A model generated the notes under the pieces. That model had not been told where the DNA came from. It made no database searches and was given only the letters and a program-made list of their open reading frames with translations. A stretch of DNA of 64,000 bases from Entonaema liquescens (lineage: Eukaryota; Ascomycota; Sordariomycetes; Xylariales; Xylariaceae): contig CADCSX010000023.1 of the NCBI GenBank assembly GCA_902805475.1, positions 1,922,001-1,986,000 of the forward strand, in the 5' to 3' direction. Below, piece after piece: positions 1 to 12,357 of this stretch. Position 1 is the stretch's first letter. Each line of letters starts with the position of its first letter. The position numbers were made by a program, and so were the translations under genes.

Positions 1-153
1 AACTCATCAAGTACGCATTCACTTCGATCTATATATACTTCCCTTTACTTTTATATATACTCTATTCGTCTAGGCATTGCGTCATGAGCGAAAACATATA
101 CCCTTTCTTTTGATGGTGAATAGATAGGCTGACTAGGTGATCCTCAAATATAG

Positions 154-271
154 GGGCTTCGCAGCTAAGGCGCCGCAGAAGATCCTCGAAACGGTGTCGG
201 CCTGGAGCGCCGAGTACAACGCCGTCATCGAGGAGGACCAGGTGGTCCAGATTTCCAACGGCGAGAGTTAG
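154..271 (+). CDS. Probable terminal exon of a gene entering from the left edge (partial)
   Basis: After an acceptor-like TATAG at 149-153 there is an open stretch of 39 codons ending in TAG at 269-271. Codons end mostly in C or G (runs such as GCC-GAG-TAC-AAC-GCC-GTC-ATC-GAG-GAG-GAC), quite unlike the AT-rich DNA on both sides, which is the main reason to think it is coding. The peptide contains KAPQKILETVSAWSAEYNAV and ends in QISNGES. I do not recognise the family. The rest of the gene would be upstream of the window or in earlier exons; bases 1-153 look like intron (AT-rich, with a GCTGAC branch-like motif near 129). The opposite strand is also open here, but its codon choice is poor. Confidence 0.35.
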
Positions 272-3200
272 ACGCGCGGTGCTTGACCGCATACGCATAC
301 GTAACGACAGCCATGACTAAGGCGCCGGACGACTTGCAAGATACCCCTCCTCCGCACCAGGCACGGAGCCCGCAGGTAGACAGACGGAACAGGCGTTATT
401 GAAGGGCAGATGACACGAAAAGTGGACGTACGGAGTGGATTGAATTAGACAACATGCTTTCGGCGTTTTTCTTTTTTCTCTTTTTCTTCGAAGAAGATGG
501 GTTTTCGTTAGGGTGGCCATCGTGTTCATAGGAAATACCACACTTTCGCTGCACCACGTCTTAAGGTCTCCGTGTCTCTAGTTATCTTTTAAGCCCAACC
601 GGACAGAATCAGTCCATGTGATGGTGGGTGGGCTGTGCTTGTATGATTTTATTTATTTAAAATATGCGGGTTAGAGTTGTTCATACGCTAGGTACTCACC
701 ATGGCTGAAGGCGCCGAGGATGCAAGGTTTCTTGGAGTAGCCTTAGCGTCGTCTCCTTGGAAGGCCTTGAAAAGTATGCGTTGAGTCAGGAGGGCGGTAG
801 GACAACGTCCGGAGTGCGGTCGGCTTCGGAGAAAGTCCAGGTGGCCATATATGGTTGTTTGGAAAATTGGCTTCGTTGGCTATATGCAAGTTCTCAGTGT
901 CCCAGCAACCCGATTCTACGCAGCTGCCACGTTAGCCGCAGAGGATTGTGGAGTTCACGATGGAGTCTCACCGCATTTGACTCCTCCACCCCTGTCGGAC
1001 ATTGCTGTCTGCCGCTATTTCGAGCTTAAGTGGGCAGATGAAAAGTGAAAAATCAAGATCATACACCTTCGTGATGTGAGGAAAACTGTTGGATTTTTGC
1101 AGGGAGTCACTGAGGTTGTGGGCTGTTCTGGCTTCTTAGATTATATTCATGTATAACTCACCTGATGCCAAATTAATTCCCATGTGGTATTTGAGTGCTT
1201 TTGGTATTCCCCATTGAGAATGCCTTACATGAGTGGGCCCCATCCAGCGTCCATTAGGACTGCACGAGTGGAAGCCCTATTGAACGAAGAGGCGGTAGGC
1301 CCATTATCACTTGAAGTTGGGTGTGTTGTCTAGAGGCCCAACGCTACCTACCATTCGGCCGACTCCGCTAGATTATAGTCGGATTTCAAATAGTCTTGTA
1401 GAATGCTCTCTTGGCCACCTATCATCTATGCGATCCTCGTCACGAGAGATGTTAGATCCATCTGCCCGTATGACTTTGCACCACTCGGCTCATCCAGTTT
1501 TGAATGTATCTGAGATAGGCGCCGCCTTGAGACTCCGTAGATTGGCCAATTATCGCTTTGATGATAGATCTATATGCGAAAGCCTTCGTTTGAGATTCTC
1601 ATAATCGATATCTGATGTCACTGCATGTTCAACCCCCACGTGTAGACGACGAGCGTCACGACGCGTAGACCTTTTACGGATTATCGAGTCGTGGGCAATT
1701 ACCAACCTTATGATTACTACCTATGTATACAGGCATTGCATCCAATCCAGTGTATTTCGGGTATACCTAGCATTGGCATTTGGGAAGACAAGTCCCTCGG
1801 GTAATTGAGGGGTACGTTTTCGCTGAAGGACTGTATGTCTTAAGCTTTGACACTCGGGCTGATCATCTTGCATCGCCGGTGATTTGTGGGGGAAAGATTA
1901 CATCTTGAAACAAACGGTAGTGGTAAAATGCGACGCTGCGTTGTCCATATTGGGAGCCTAGGTATTGATGTCAGTCCAAGTGACCTGTATCAACTCCTTC
2001 GAGGGGACATTAAATGGGGTGATCATTCTTGATAAATTTGCGAGGTGTCCCCTTGTTGGTGCTGATCTATTCAATAAGATGAATTCCGCAGTTCTGTTTG
2101 CAGGTTGGGATGTCATAAGTGTTTCTTGTTACCTATGCTCCCAACCGAAGAGTTGCGTACATCTGTTGGTGTTGACTTATCCCTTATTGCCGTGAATTAG
2201 TAAAAAAGAAACTCCATTAACTATTGCAGAAGTTATTAGGTTAACTAGTTAGTTAGTTGATAAAGATATAGTTACCTCTATTAAGTAACCTTTCTTCTCT
2301 ATAATCCTATTGTTGAATAGTGTAAAGAATGAGACTGTCCTATGGTGCCTTTGTTAAGCACATTTTAATACTAGTTATACAAATCTCATAAAATCTAGGT
2401 TAGCTTTTTGTACCTGAAATGCATTGATGGTGACAAAACTAGACGAAACAGCTCTAGCTTAGATGCGAATATGTACCATTGAGCGTGCACATGCACAGTT
2501 TTAGGTGTATTAGTCCATGCAGTATCCCTGTAAGTACACGAGCAATAGGGTGGTGGTCTCCCCCTTCGAGCGCGGTTTAATCGATATCGAGGGTCCACAA
2601 GAGGGCCCGTGCCGCCTGGTCCGACAACCAGCAGAACCAGTTATTCAATAGTAGTACTACTTATGTACACAATATTATGTAGGTACAATGCTTTCATACA
2701 AAATCATACAAGATACAATGGGTAAATCTGATTATGTATGTAACTACCTTATGTATGTACCTTATGTATCTGATTATGTCCATGTCCCATTCTTCGTTCG
2801 AGGTTCAAATGTAAATGTGTAGAACTCGAACAACTCAACCCGTCTTTGAAACCAAGTTATAATTTCTTCACAGCCTGGTTGGCTAACAATGACAACAGCA
2901 AGTGCATTAAGGAACAATGCACCTTTTTTTACTAGTTGAGCCATTGTAATCTTTCTATACAATGAATTATCTCCGTCTTTTGTAGTATTGCCTCCCCATA
3001 TCAGATCGTGCTTCCTCCATCCGCCTTCACCTTTTTCAACCTCGAGTACGAACCATTCCCATACGCACTCATACGCACTCATACGCACTCATACGCACGC
3101 ATACGCTCTCAACATACTAAGTCCTTGATATATTGATGTCAGGCACTCATCCAAGTACTCACTCCGTCTATTTCATCCCACAAATCTTAGTGTACGATTA

Positions 3201-3363
3201 TATGTGCATCCGACATATATCTTTTCGAGTACCGTTCAGCCGTTGACTTTACGCAGCCAGCTGCCGTTCCAGTCCTTTAGATTCGAGCGTGGTTTACGGT
3301 TATCACTAATCTTAATATACGAAACATCAGAATCACATAGCCCGAAGTAACCTCAGTACCACC
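272..3363. other. Gene-poor DNA, no supported gene
   Basis: Several open frames of 60-100 codons occur on both strands, but none shows a recognisable domain, coherent splice structure or coding-like third positions. AT-rich, with many short TATGTA/TACATA-type repeats around 2640-2780 and a 10-bp tandem repeat at 3061-3110. The last ~250 bp is presumably the Hook promoter; I see no clear TATA box. Confidence 0.5.
3061..3110. repeat. 10-bp tandem repeat, five units
   Basis: Unit ATACGCACTC in five consecutive copies; the first three are identical, the fourth and fifth carry one or two substitutions (ACGC and CTCTC endings). It lies about 250 bp upstream of the Hook start codon. Confidence 0.9.
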
Positions 3364-6300
3364 ATGGTCTCCCCTACCCCCAAGATCCCCTCCGCCTCCT
3401 TGGCCGCTACACAGGCCGCTCTGTTGGAATGGGTATGTAGTCTCCTATAATCTGATATTCTATGCCTCCTTTCTATTTCTGCGTCCTAGGTTGCTACCAA
3501 CTGCTAACACAGTTCCTTTCATAGACCAATTCGATGTTCGCAAGGTTTCCACCTAAGAATCGAGAACCCGAAGTCAAGACACCCGAGGATCTTTTCGATG
3601 GTACCGTTTTCTCCGCGTTGCTCGAAATTCTAGATGACGAATACAACCCCTCAAGATTCCAACAGAGCGTGGCTGCCATGTCGACCGATAGCGATGCGAC
3701 CCAGGGCAGGAAACGTTACCTCCACATCATCCACTTAGGCCTCAAAGACATCGCGCGACGGCATGTCCCGATTATTGGGCCCCTTATCGATTCGGTCGAT
3801 TTTCAGGCATTGGCTTGGGAACCTACTAAGACAGATATGTTTGAGGTGAGTAATTCTATATCACAACCTTCTCATTTGCGGTCCTCTTCCACTGGCAGTT
3901 CTTCCAGTTGCAGCTCCCCAGTAGTAGTTCTTCACCGCTCGAGAAACTTGTTACTAACTGTCTCAAGATTTTAGCAATCTTTCTATGTGCTGCTTGCTTA
4001 CGCGAGGACGATAACAGTGAGTATGTTAAGCTGGTTATGACGTTAGACGGAAGATCGCAGCATAGCATTCAACGGGTTATCAGCGAATGTAGAGCAGCAG
4101 CCACCGAGCTTGAGAAGACCAATAGAGATGTCAATGTGGACTTCGACGACTTGGCACAAGAAGCCACCTTGCTAGATCAACACCAAAGATTGCAAGAAGA
4201 TGTACAAGAAGCGAACAGACAAGCGGGCCTTTTAAAGGTGCGGTTAGATCGTCTTCAGGACAACTATGACGACCTCCTAGACAAGCATTCGAAACTCCAA
4301 GAAGAAAATGAACACCTGCGTAGACAGATCGATTCGGAAGTTAGCAACTTCAACAAGCACCATATCCAGCGTCAACTCAAAGAGAATGAGTCGATTATCG
4401 CAAATTTGGAGAACGAGAGGAACTTCCTGGTTGAAGAGAGGGATCGGCTTTTGAAAGAGAGGGTTCGCCTAGAACAAGTGGCGCAAAAAGCTGAGGCACT
4501 AGCTGACGAGAACCAAGAACTCCGCTCTAAGAACGAGGATCTTTCTAAAAAGGCTAATATGGCCGATAATCTGAGGAAGAAGTTAGAGTCAATGAAGTCA
4601 GTAGAGGCGGAACTTAAAACACTCCATAACGAGAGGGTTGATACAGCTAAACTGCTAGAGCAACTTGAAATTGCTACGCTAAAGATTAACGTTTACAAGA
4701 AAGAAGCGGAGAAATATGCCGAGCAGTTTCAGAAGTATGAAGAAGAAGTCGCTAGTTTCGGAGACCAGAAGATTATGTACACGTCGGAAATTAATGAGTT
4801 GAGAGGGCGCATAGAGGGCTTGCAGGCTCGAAGCCAAACAGACGAAGCTATCGTCAAAGATCTGCAGGAGAAGGTAATGATGCTCGACCCCACGGCTGCC
4901 CCGAGCACCCCCTCGAACCACCGTCCAACCTCCCTTGAAGACGAACTGAACGAATCTGGTAATGCCATGTCGATGAGAAACATTGAAATCCAGCGTCTCC
5001 AAGCGGAGAATGCTGTACTTAGGAGTACCATTGGCACAGAAACAGAAAAAGGCCAACTTGTCCAGGAGATGGAAGACCTACGTACTGCTCGTCAAGCTCT
5101 GCAAGACAAGTATAACGATATTTTTGAGAAGTATACCGTCGGTCAACACCAGCTGGATGCTCTTATTCAAAATATGGGTAAAGATGGGTTAGTTCAGGCT
5201 CTTCAAGCTTGTTATGACCTTGCATCGAACACAACGTGGCTGATGTCCAACTACTTCAGAGACGAAGCGTATTCCAACCTCCGGACGCAGGTCCTAGCCG
5301 AACAGAACCGTACCAAACAGCTCGAGAGACAACTAGAGTCTACAAACCAGAAGCTAGCCGACAAAGAGCGAGCCTTCCTGGAGCTGCAAGGTGATTGTAA
5401 GATCATCTTTAGGGAATTCATGATTCATACGGACGATGCTGACTATGCGAAACAAGTTAATGCTATCGAGAAGTCTAGCCAAGAAGCTCTCGCGGAGCTT
5501 AAGAGAACCGACGGCATGCTTGCTATTTCCCTCCGTGCCGAGCTCGAAGCAGAAAGAAATAAGCATAAGTCGCTGAGAGACGAGTTCGAAAACCAACGGT
5601 CGCAGCTCTTGACAGCATATGTCGAGAAAGACCAACTGCGACGTGAAGCCGAGGCAGCTAACCGCGAGATGCAGCGGGCCGCAGATGGGCTATCCGTCAG
5701 CACTGATACTGCTAAGCAATCAGAGAAGATGGAGAAACTCCGGGCTCGGTACAAGCAGTTACAGCAGGTGAGTTCATCTGTTTCTACTCCGTCTGTTGCT
5801 GGTCCTGCTGTCAGCGACGATGACAAAGACGTCACAAGAATCACCGTCAAGCAGCAGTCCGTTTGGGATGTTGTGGGTTCCTGGTTTGGACAGAAAAAAG
5901 AAAGTCTAAAAAATCCACCAAGCAATTCTCAAGCGAGACGTGACAGGCCGTCTGGTGTGGCTGGCCGCCCAGTATCGGCCCCAATAGAGGCTCTTCTTGG
6001 TGATAGTGTCTCCGAACATAGGCACATTGCATCCAGATTTACGAGAGGTGGTTCACGATGGAGCGTAGCTCCAACGTCGGCCCCTGTACTGGCACAAGCT
6101 TATCGCCGCATACGAGGCGAACCGAAGCCAAGTGGCAGAGTTAGATGGCCAGAACCCCGCTCTTCCTAAATCGCTATGATAATAACATCCACTTCGAACA
6201 CGTAAGCTGACTGAACTCGTTTGATTTACAGCAGTATGAGCAGTCGGATGTCAAGAATCGCGAGTTAGAACGGACACTAAAAGCTGTCCGTGCTGGGTCG

Positions 6301-6788
6301 GAACTCGGTGTCCAGAAGGTACGTGCTGTTTTCTACGTTTATATTAAATATATCAATAGATCAATCGACTACATCGACCAGACAAGTCGACATCCACTTT
6401 ATAGTGTCAGAATAGTTAAGAAAAATGTTTCTTGTTTAAATATCATGTATTGTTATCTCTCTTGTATATCCAGACGGATCGTGGCTTATGAACCCCCTTC
6501 CCCCTTTATATCGTGATGGAATAGCCTTGCCAAATCCTAACCAACAATGACAGGCACGAACCGACCAAATCATCAAAAACTTACAACGCGAAAACGCGAT
6601 GATATCCACTGCATGGTATGACCTCACAAGCAGACTGCAGAGTACCCACGTCGTACTACAACGGCGGCAAGAAGTTCCTCGGAGCTGGCTGAATAAACAG
6701 AGGCAGATGGTGAATGGTGCGTAATTGGTCTCCTTTGGTTTCCCGGATGTAGATACTAACAGATGGAATAGCTACGCCTCGGAAGTAG
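3364..6788 (+). CDS. hokA: Hook-family dynein adaptor (HokA-like), 838 aa, six exons
   Basis: Hook proteins link early endosomes to dynein through an N-terminal Hook domain, a long coiled coil and a C-terminal cargo region that binds FTS/FHIP. Exons as I read them: 3364-3432, 3525-3845, 3908-5767, 6232-6318, 6554-6716, 6772-6788; all joins keep frame. Residues ~20-190 form the Hook domain (FARFPPKNREPEVKTPEDLF through IFLCAACLREDDNSEYVKLV). Residues ~195-750 are charged heptad-rich coiled coil. The tail holds YEQSDVKNRELERTLKAV, then DQIIKNLQRENAMISTAWYD and SWLNKQRQMVNATPRK. The last intron has a branch site ACTAAC near 6764. The intron at 5768-6231 is unusually long (464 nt) and stays open in frame for 134 codons to a stop at 6167-6169, so an intron-retained isoform is possible. 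Family assignment is firm; the exact 5' exon is inferred from the join LLEW-TNSMFARF. Confidence 0.92.
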
Positions 6789-7679
6789 GATCTCAGTGCG
6801 TGACACATATCGCTTTATACGGCCACAACGCCCAAGATTGACCTTTTCTTTCTTTTCAAGTTGCTAGCAAGACCGAATGTGTTAATGTTGCTGTTGGACA
6901 CGTGTGGCGTGGGCTTGTTTTTGTCATCCTCCTCCGCCTACATATTAAGCTCTTCTCAGTCTGTTTTGCAATGGAATGACCATCGTCACGTTTCTCTTTC
7001 TCCCCGCTACTTCCCAGAACAGCATTTCTTTTTATATTGGCAGGTATAGTCATGGCAATGGGTGGGTGTCCTTGATGATCGACCGGGCATACGGCATATA
7101 TGTCTTTTCGTGCGTACCTAGATTATACCCACTTTATTATAGGTAGTTGGGCGGTGGACGCATTCGAGAGAAGGAAGTCTAACGGACTAGGGTCACGATG
7201 TTTTGAATATGAAATTAAGTAGCATTGATGACGCAAGTTCGTACATCGTCTGCAATGAACAGAGATATGTTTACTTACATGCTTACCTTTTTTGTGCGCA
7301 AGGACCGTTTGGTAAGATGTAAAACAAAGATCATACCGCGCCATGAACACTCGACAATTATAATCTCAACACAAAAGTATAACAAACCCAAGGGTTAACT
7401 AAACACATACGTTTTTATCGATTGGTTCGGTGTTATTAAGGATTAATATACACTTGGTACTTATCTCAACATAAGTAAGTTCGATGCAAACATATCCGGC
7501 GTATCACTCAACGCTCAAGCCCCGAGGGTTTATCCAAACGGCACGACCAGAATCTTATTACAAATAGCTAGCTGATGTTGTCTATTTCTTGGGATTGGGT
7601 GTGCCATCCTTCCTATCGTATTCACTTGACCCTTAGAATAACTTCGTTTGCTTACTTCCCTTATAACGTTATCAAAATC
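6789..7679. other. Intergenic, Hook to F-box gene
   Basis: No supported gene. Small open frames at 6861-7053 and 7123-7350 lack domains and coding-like codon use. The portion before 7680 is the presumed F-box promoter and leader. Confidence 0.5.
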
Positions 7680-8975
7680 ATGAGTTTTCTTCCGAATATC
7701 GTTCCAAGGCGAAAACGAATGAATTCCTCAAAACGAGAGAAGTCTACACCAATTACGAAATGTTTTATTCTAGAATTACCACTAGAACTAATTGTTCATA
7801 TATCAAGCTTCCTGAGACGCTCTAACTGCATGCTGTTCTCACACACATGTCGTTCAATATACAGTATATTAGGTAACGGATCCTCCAGCATATGCCATAG
7901 GAACCACGCTCGCTATACTCGCCGGGAGCACATTAACTATCTCGGCCTACTGTCAAAAGATCTACCAAATTACTGGACCTGCGAAGCATGCACCAAGCTA
8001 CATATTGTTGACCAATGGGATCTACCGAGCACACCGATGAATTTCACCTGCCCCCTCGGCCTCGCCCGCTGGGAAGAGCGCGTCTATAATGAACGAACTC
8101 GAATCGATTGTCGCTTTTTAGACCTAGAGCATCGGCACGTTCAGCTTGCGCTAAAATACATGCGTATTCAGGACCCTAAATACAATGCCTATCTCCGGGC
8201 ACTACTAAACCCATGCCATGTTTCGCTGTTCCCTCCCCATATGGAAGTATTCTGGTCAATGCAAAATTCAGCATTCTCCCCCTTACTCAAGGCCAGTTAC
8301 TCGGCCTATCCCAAGGTCGCCTGTGGTCACGATGGTCGGCTCAGGTTTCTACTCCTATCCACCTGGACCTATAAGTATACAGACCGAGATGTAGCTATGT
8401 CACGCGAGGCTTTAGGTGACTTGGCCATATGCCCACACGTCCAGTTTCGTTCTGGCAACGGCTTGTACTACATTCGCGCAAGCCAACCTGGACTCGAAGA
8501 GGCTCTCGACTTGACGCTCGAAGCCGTACAAGAACGCCAGTATAAGTCCATGGGAAAATATGCCTCATGTCCACAATGCCCTACCGACTTCATGGTGCGA
8601 GCAACAAGACGATGCATCGAGATTCAAGCCTGGCAGGACATGGGGACGGAGGGATCGCCAAGGGATATGGCCTGGAGGATTCATACTATGGGACTCAACT
8701 TTCGGGAAAACCGTGACTGTATAGGTTACCACTCAGTCCCTCATTCTCCCGGGAGCGTCCGATCTCTTTTCAACGACAAGCAGCAACCCCAATTACAGCG
8801 ACCAAACGGGATGAGGAACATACTCAATCGAGTGCGTAGGGTTTGGGAAGGGATAGAAACCAAGATACCGCCGGTCGACCACTTCGAAGATGATGATATA
8901 TTGGTGCAAACCAATTATACCAACCGAAATGTGAATATGCTATTAACCAGCAATGGGAGATCATCGAAGTCGTAA
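7680..8975 (+). CDS. F-box domain protein, 431 aa
   Basis: An intronless gene with an F-box near the N terminus (residues ~24-65: FILELPLELIVHISSFLRRS, then HTCRSIYSIL). F-box proteins recruit substrates to SCF ubiquitin ligases through Skp1; the substrate is unknown. After the F-box comes the block typical of uncharacterised fungal F-box proteins, HARYTRREHINYLGLLSKDL followed by NYWTCEACTKLH, with a Cys-x2-Cys pair. The open frame extends upstream to 7575, but the ATG at 7680 (MSFLPNIVPRRKRM) is preferred because the upstream part is hydrophobic with no counterpart in the family. The C-terminal half has further Cys pairs (YASCPQCP) but no domain I can name. Confidence 0.8.
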   Translation: MSFLPNIVPRRKRMNSSKREKSTPITKCFILELPLELIVHISSFLRRSNCMLFSHTCRSIYSILGNGSSSICHRNHARYTRREHINYLGLLSKDLPNYWTCEACTKLHIVDQWDLPSTPMNFTCPLGLARWEERVYNERTRIDCRFLDLEHRHVQLALKYMRIQDPKYNAYLRALLNPCHVSLFPPHMEVFWSMQNSAFSPLLKASYSAYPKVACGHDGRLRFLLLSTWTYKYTDRDVAMSREALGDLAICPHVQFRSGNGLYYIRASQPGLEEALDLTLEAVQERQYKSMGKYASCPQCPTDFMVRATRRCIEIQAWQDMGTEGSPRDMAWRIHTMGLNFRENRDCIGYHSVPHSPGSVRSLFNDKQQPQLQRPNGMRNILNRVRRVWEGIETKIPPVDHFEDDDILVQTNYTNRNVNMLLTSNGRSSKS

Positions 8976-9859
8976 AATTAGAATCAAAATGCTACTTGGA
9001 GTTAATAGTCCCTCTAATAATATCCATTGAATGTGATGTCAAACTAAAGACAAATGTTTAAGAAAGACATTACTAAACCTTGGTAATTGTTTGCGAACGC
9101 GGCAAAAATATATAACTACATAAGAATGTGTACATAAGAATATACCTACCGACTGTACGGATTATAAAATATTCAAATATACAGCCTTCCCCCTTAAGTC
9201 TAGCGTCTACCCAACGGTAGTTTACTCCGGCTAATCCGACAAGAACAGCCACGTTTCAGCCACTCTATCACTGGGGAAAACATTGGAACATTGGAACTTT
9301 GCACTTATTAAAGTTCTTCAGCTGAAAAATGGAAAGCTCTCTCTATGTCGCACCGCCTCATATGCAGGCACGGCTTCGTATCCCCTTACCTTACATAATG
9401 TAACATTGGGTAGGGGCGATTGGGTGCAACTAGGTACTATATAAGCACCCTTTAAGCAACACCCCGAACAGGGAAAAGCTTGATTTCAAAATGATTGCAA
9501 ATCTCTCTTAACTGCAACTTCGCTAACTGTTAACTGCAGTATTACAGTATTTTTAAATACCCTCACCTCGGTTGCGGCTTTGCCTGCTTGCTTGCTTACC
9601 TTACCATCATAAGTTTAATTCATCCCTGGTTCATTTGCGCAATTCACAATTCATACTAAACCCGTAATCTAATTGCGATATATCGACAGATCACATTCTA
9701 ATTACAATGTCGCCGACCGTTTATGCGTGTTTATTCCTACTAAGATGAATCTAAGCAGCAACAGCGCCAATAGTATCAATAGCGCCAACAACAACAGCAA
9801 GCAGCGGCATTAGCAGCAGCGGCCATGTCTCGTGTTCATTATAGATCGCATCATTCACA
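8976..9859. other. Intergenic and probable 5' leader of the BTB gene
   Basis: No gene. Contains a TATA-like box at 9438-9445, pyrimidine-rich DNA, then a CAG/CAA-rich stretch (about 9757-9820) and a short upstream ORF (9825-9863). The layout suggests a leader of up to ~400 nt for the downstream gene. Confidence 0.45.
9438..9445 (+). promoter_or_regulatory. TATA-like box
   Basis: TATATAAG in GC-mixed surroundings, about 420 bp upstream of the BTB start codon. Plausible core promoter element; position relative to transcription start is unknown. Confidence 0.3.
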
Positions 9860-9863
9860 ATGA
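9825..9863 (+). promoter_or_regulatory. Upstream ORF overlapping the BTB start codon
   Basis: ATG at 9825 opens a 12-codon frame (MSRVHYRSHHSQ) whose TGA at 9861-9863 overlaps the main ATG at 9860-9862 as ATGA. This is the classical geometry for termination-reinitiation. Whether it is in the mRNA and translated is inferred from sequence only. Confidence 0.4.
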
Positions 9864-11553
9864 ACATGAACATGTCTAATCATTCCAGTGAGACCAATAA
9901 GGGTCGCGATATCTTTCTTATTCCACCATCAGATCCCGAATTAATATCCAAAATTCCGAGAATTCTACCTCATGAACGCGTTTTCCCTATCCAGATAGGA
10001 ACTGAACTCTTCAAGCTTTCTGGGGCCTCCCTCTCTTCTGATGGTGCGTGAGAAAGCAGACCCTTACCCTCAACCCTCGTTCCTCATTTGGGCGCATGAT
10101 GTCAGCCTTATTCTTGACACCTGCAGTTCCTCTATCCGAAGAGCAATTTTCATTTCTGGCTTCTTGTATGAGGGACGCGTCACTCCTGAGGACATTTTGC
10201 TGACCCGACCATCCAGCTCCGTCTTATTTCTCCCGGTATTTTCAGTGCCAAGTTGCGAGAGCTGAAGAGGCCGGCGAAGATATATCAACCGCAATACGGA
10301 CCCTTTACATAGATCGGGATCCCGTTACCTTTAGAGACATTTCCCTTCATTTACAAGGTTATCATGTCACCCCGCGTGATGGAACGCACTTTGTGCGCCT
10401 TTTCGCCGACGCTCAGTTTTACACCCTACCCAAGCTGATGTCGCGGCTCTATGAAGAGTCTATCTTCATTTCTATAGGGCATCGCGAGTTTCAGATCCCG
10501 CGCGACATCTTTAGTGGTCCCGGAAATTCGCCTAATTTCTTTTCTTTGGGCTTTGGTGTTTTCTTTTCGACGCGCGATGAGATATTTCCTGGGCTGGATA
10601 AGGAAAACCTCATCCGCCCTCCTTCTATTATGCCACCTTGTGTGCCAAACCGGTCTGCTGATATCTTTTATGAGCTGCTGCACCTATTGCGCGGATACCC
10701 CGTGCATATACGCGACGAGGAACACCGTGCCTCATTGCTCCGCGATTGTCGTTATTTCAATTTCAAGGGCCTAGAACAGAAATTGATCCCCCATCATATA
10801 AGCTATAATTTAGCTCGGCGGCGGCACGAGATTACTCTTAGACTCGAAGATCTCCTAAAATCGGGGATTTCGATTGCTAGCGATGTTACGACGCCAAGTG
10901 GTACGGGTGAATCGGTCTCAGGGTGGGTTAATTATATGCGGCCGTATGAAGACGACAAGCAGCACGAGCTTATCCTGGAAATCGGAGGCGAAAATACAAA
11001 GTTGCATCTGAACATCATGAGAGCAGAGTTCTTCGGCCAGATCAGAGTCCGCATAGCAAGACTCTTCGAAGTAATTGCAACGAAACTTAACCTTCCACCA
11101 ACCACCCAACCTCTGGGATTGTTAATGGCGTCGGGTGGGGCTAGCAGCCAGCCAGCGACACCAGGAAATACCCCATTGAGCGAGGATCTCGTTCGAGTAG
11201 TGATCGAACCTGATGCACATATTACCGTCGACGGTAAAGCATATAATTTTACAGAAAATGACGAAGTGGCTACGGCCATGTCAGCATCATCATCAATGGG
11301 ACACGGCGGTGGACAGGACTCACCCCTTTCTAGTTTAGGTGGATATTTCGGTCCTGCCAGAAAGAGGAGGCGGATAGACCTATCAAGCCATACAGCAGAT
11401 GAGTGGATAGTCCGCACGGGACAGTGGAGACTCCGAATACAAGGCTCGAGGAATGGGAAGAGCGCAATCGAGTGCGTGCTTGTAGCCGTCAAGATCGATG
11501 CGTACAGCACCGAGCAAGCGAGAAACGCCCAACGAGGGTTTTTACGGGGTTAA
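9860..11553 (+). CDS. BTB/POZ domain protein, YLR108C/YDR132C-like, 506 aa, two exons
   Basis: Exons 9860-10043 and 10217-11553 (donor GTGCGT, acceptor ATCCAG), joined in frame as SSDG/APSYFS. The protein has two BTB-like blocks: the first spans HERVFPIQIGTELFKLSGAS to RDISLHLQGYHV, the second starts at SIFISIGHREFQIPRDIF. This order matches the fungal family of yeast YLR108C and YDR132C, whose biochemical role is not established. A basic stretch PARKRRRIDL near the C terminus could be a nuclear signal. The C terminus (EWIVRTGQWRLRIQ, then VAVKIDAYSTEQARNAQRGF) is also family-like. Several ATGs cluster at 9860-9875, so the true start may be slightly internal. The overlapping upstream ORF makes translational control possible. 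Confidence 0.85.
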
Positions 11554-12357
11554 TGATGCGACGACCCTAAGGAGTAGTGCACGACGCGATGGATTTATCA
11601 CTGTTCGCCGGATTTGTGCTGTACCAACTGTTATCATGTTTATGTATCTATATGAAGAGAATTATAAAGTTACTATCTTGTACGTTATTACTGGAAACTT
11701 GTTGAACAGCTATATGAAGCACGAGAAAGAGTTAGGAGAGAAGTATACAACAAATGATTAATACCCAATATATTTATGCTTTCTACTTTTCCAGCACTTG
11801 CTGTGTCTCTTTGAACTTTGAGCAAAAATATTCAACTATTTACCTAAATCCACAACTTAGTTTAGTTGGAATCGCGATACTCTTGCGACAGCACAAGGCT
11901 GCACAATGAAGCCAACTAGGGGGCTAGTACCGGTGATGAGTGGGTATGGAGGTTAATAAACACCAAGCAAATGATTAGACTTACATGTCGATGCTAAGGC
12001 TAAATACTATGCGGATCTGTTCAGATTACCTAAAGCAACAAGTCTTAAGTCTTAAGTCTTAAGTCGACGGCTCCGAGGAAATCAAATACGTTTTTGTAAT
12101 AACATGACATCACTTACCGCATTAGTCCATGAAGCAATGTACACTTTATTATGGTACTATTAACAATTAACAATAGTATTTTAACCTATTTTGGATAACA
12201 AAGATTCTCAAGGATGAAGGTTATATAACATAAATAATTAAGTAAACAATTAGTCAAAGGATTTAAGAGTTAACTGTGTTCCAAGAGGTTGCATCCATGC
12301 GATCCACGTGTAAGTGGTCACTAGCAAATAAACATTTAACACTTCCACTCCACCACG
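11554..12357. other. Intergenic, AT-rich
   Basis: No supported gene. Contains a 7-bp tandem repeat at 12041-12065 and long AT-rich stretches around 12120-12260. Presumed promoter of the malate-carrier gene at its right end. Confidence 0.5.
12041..12065. repeat. AGTCTTA tandem repeat
   Basis: Three complete copies of AGTCTTA followed by a partial AGTC. Confidence 0.85.
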
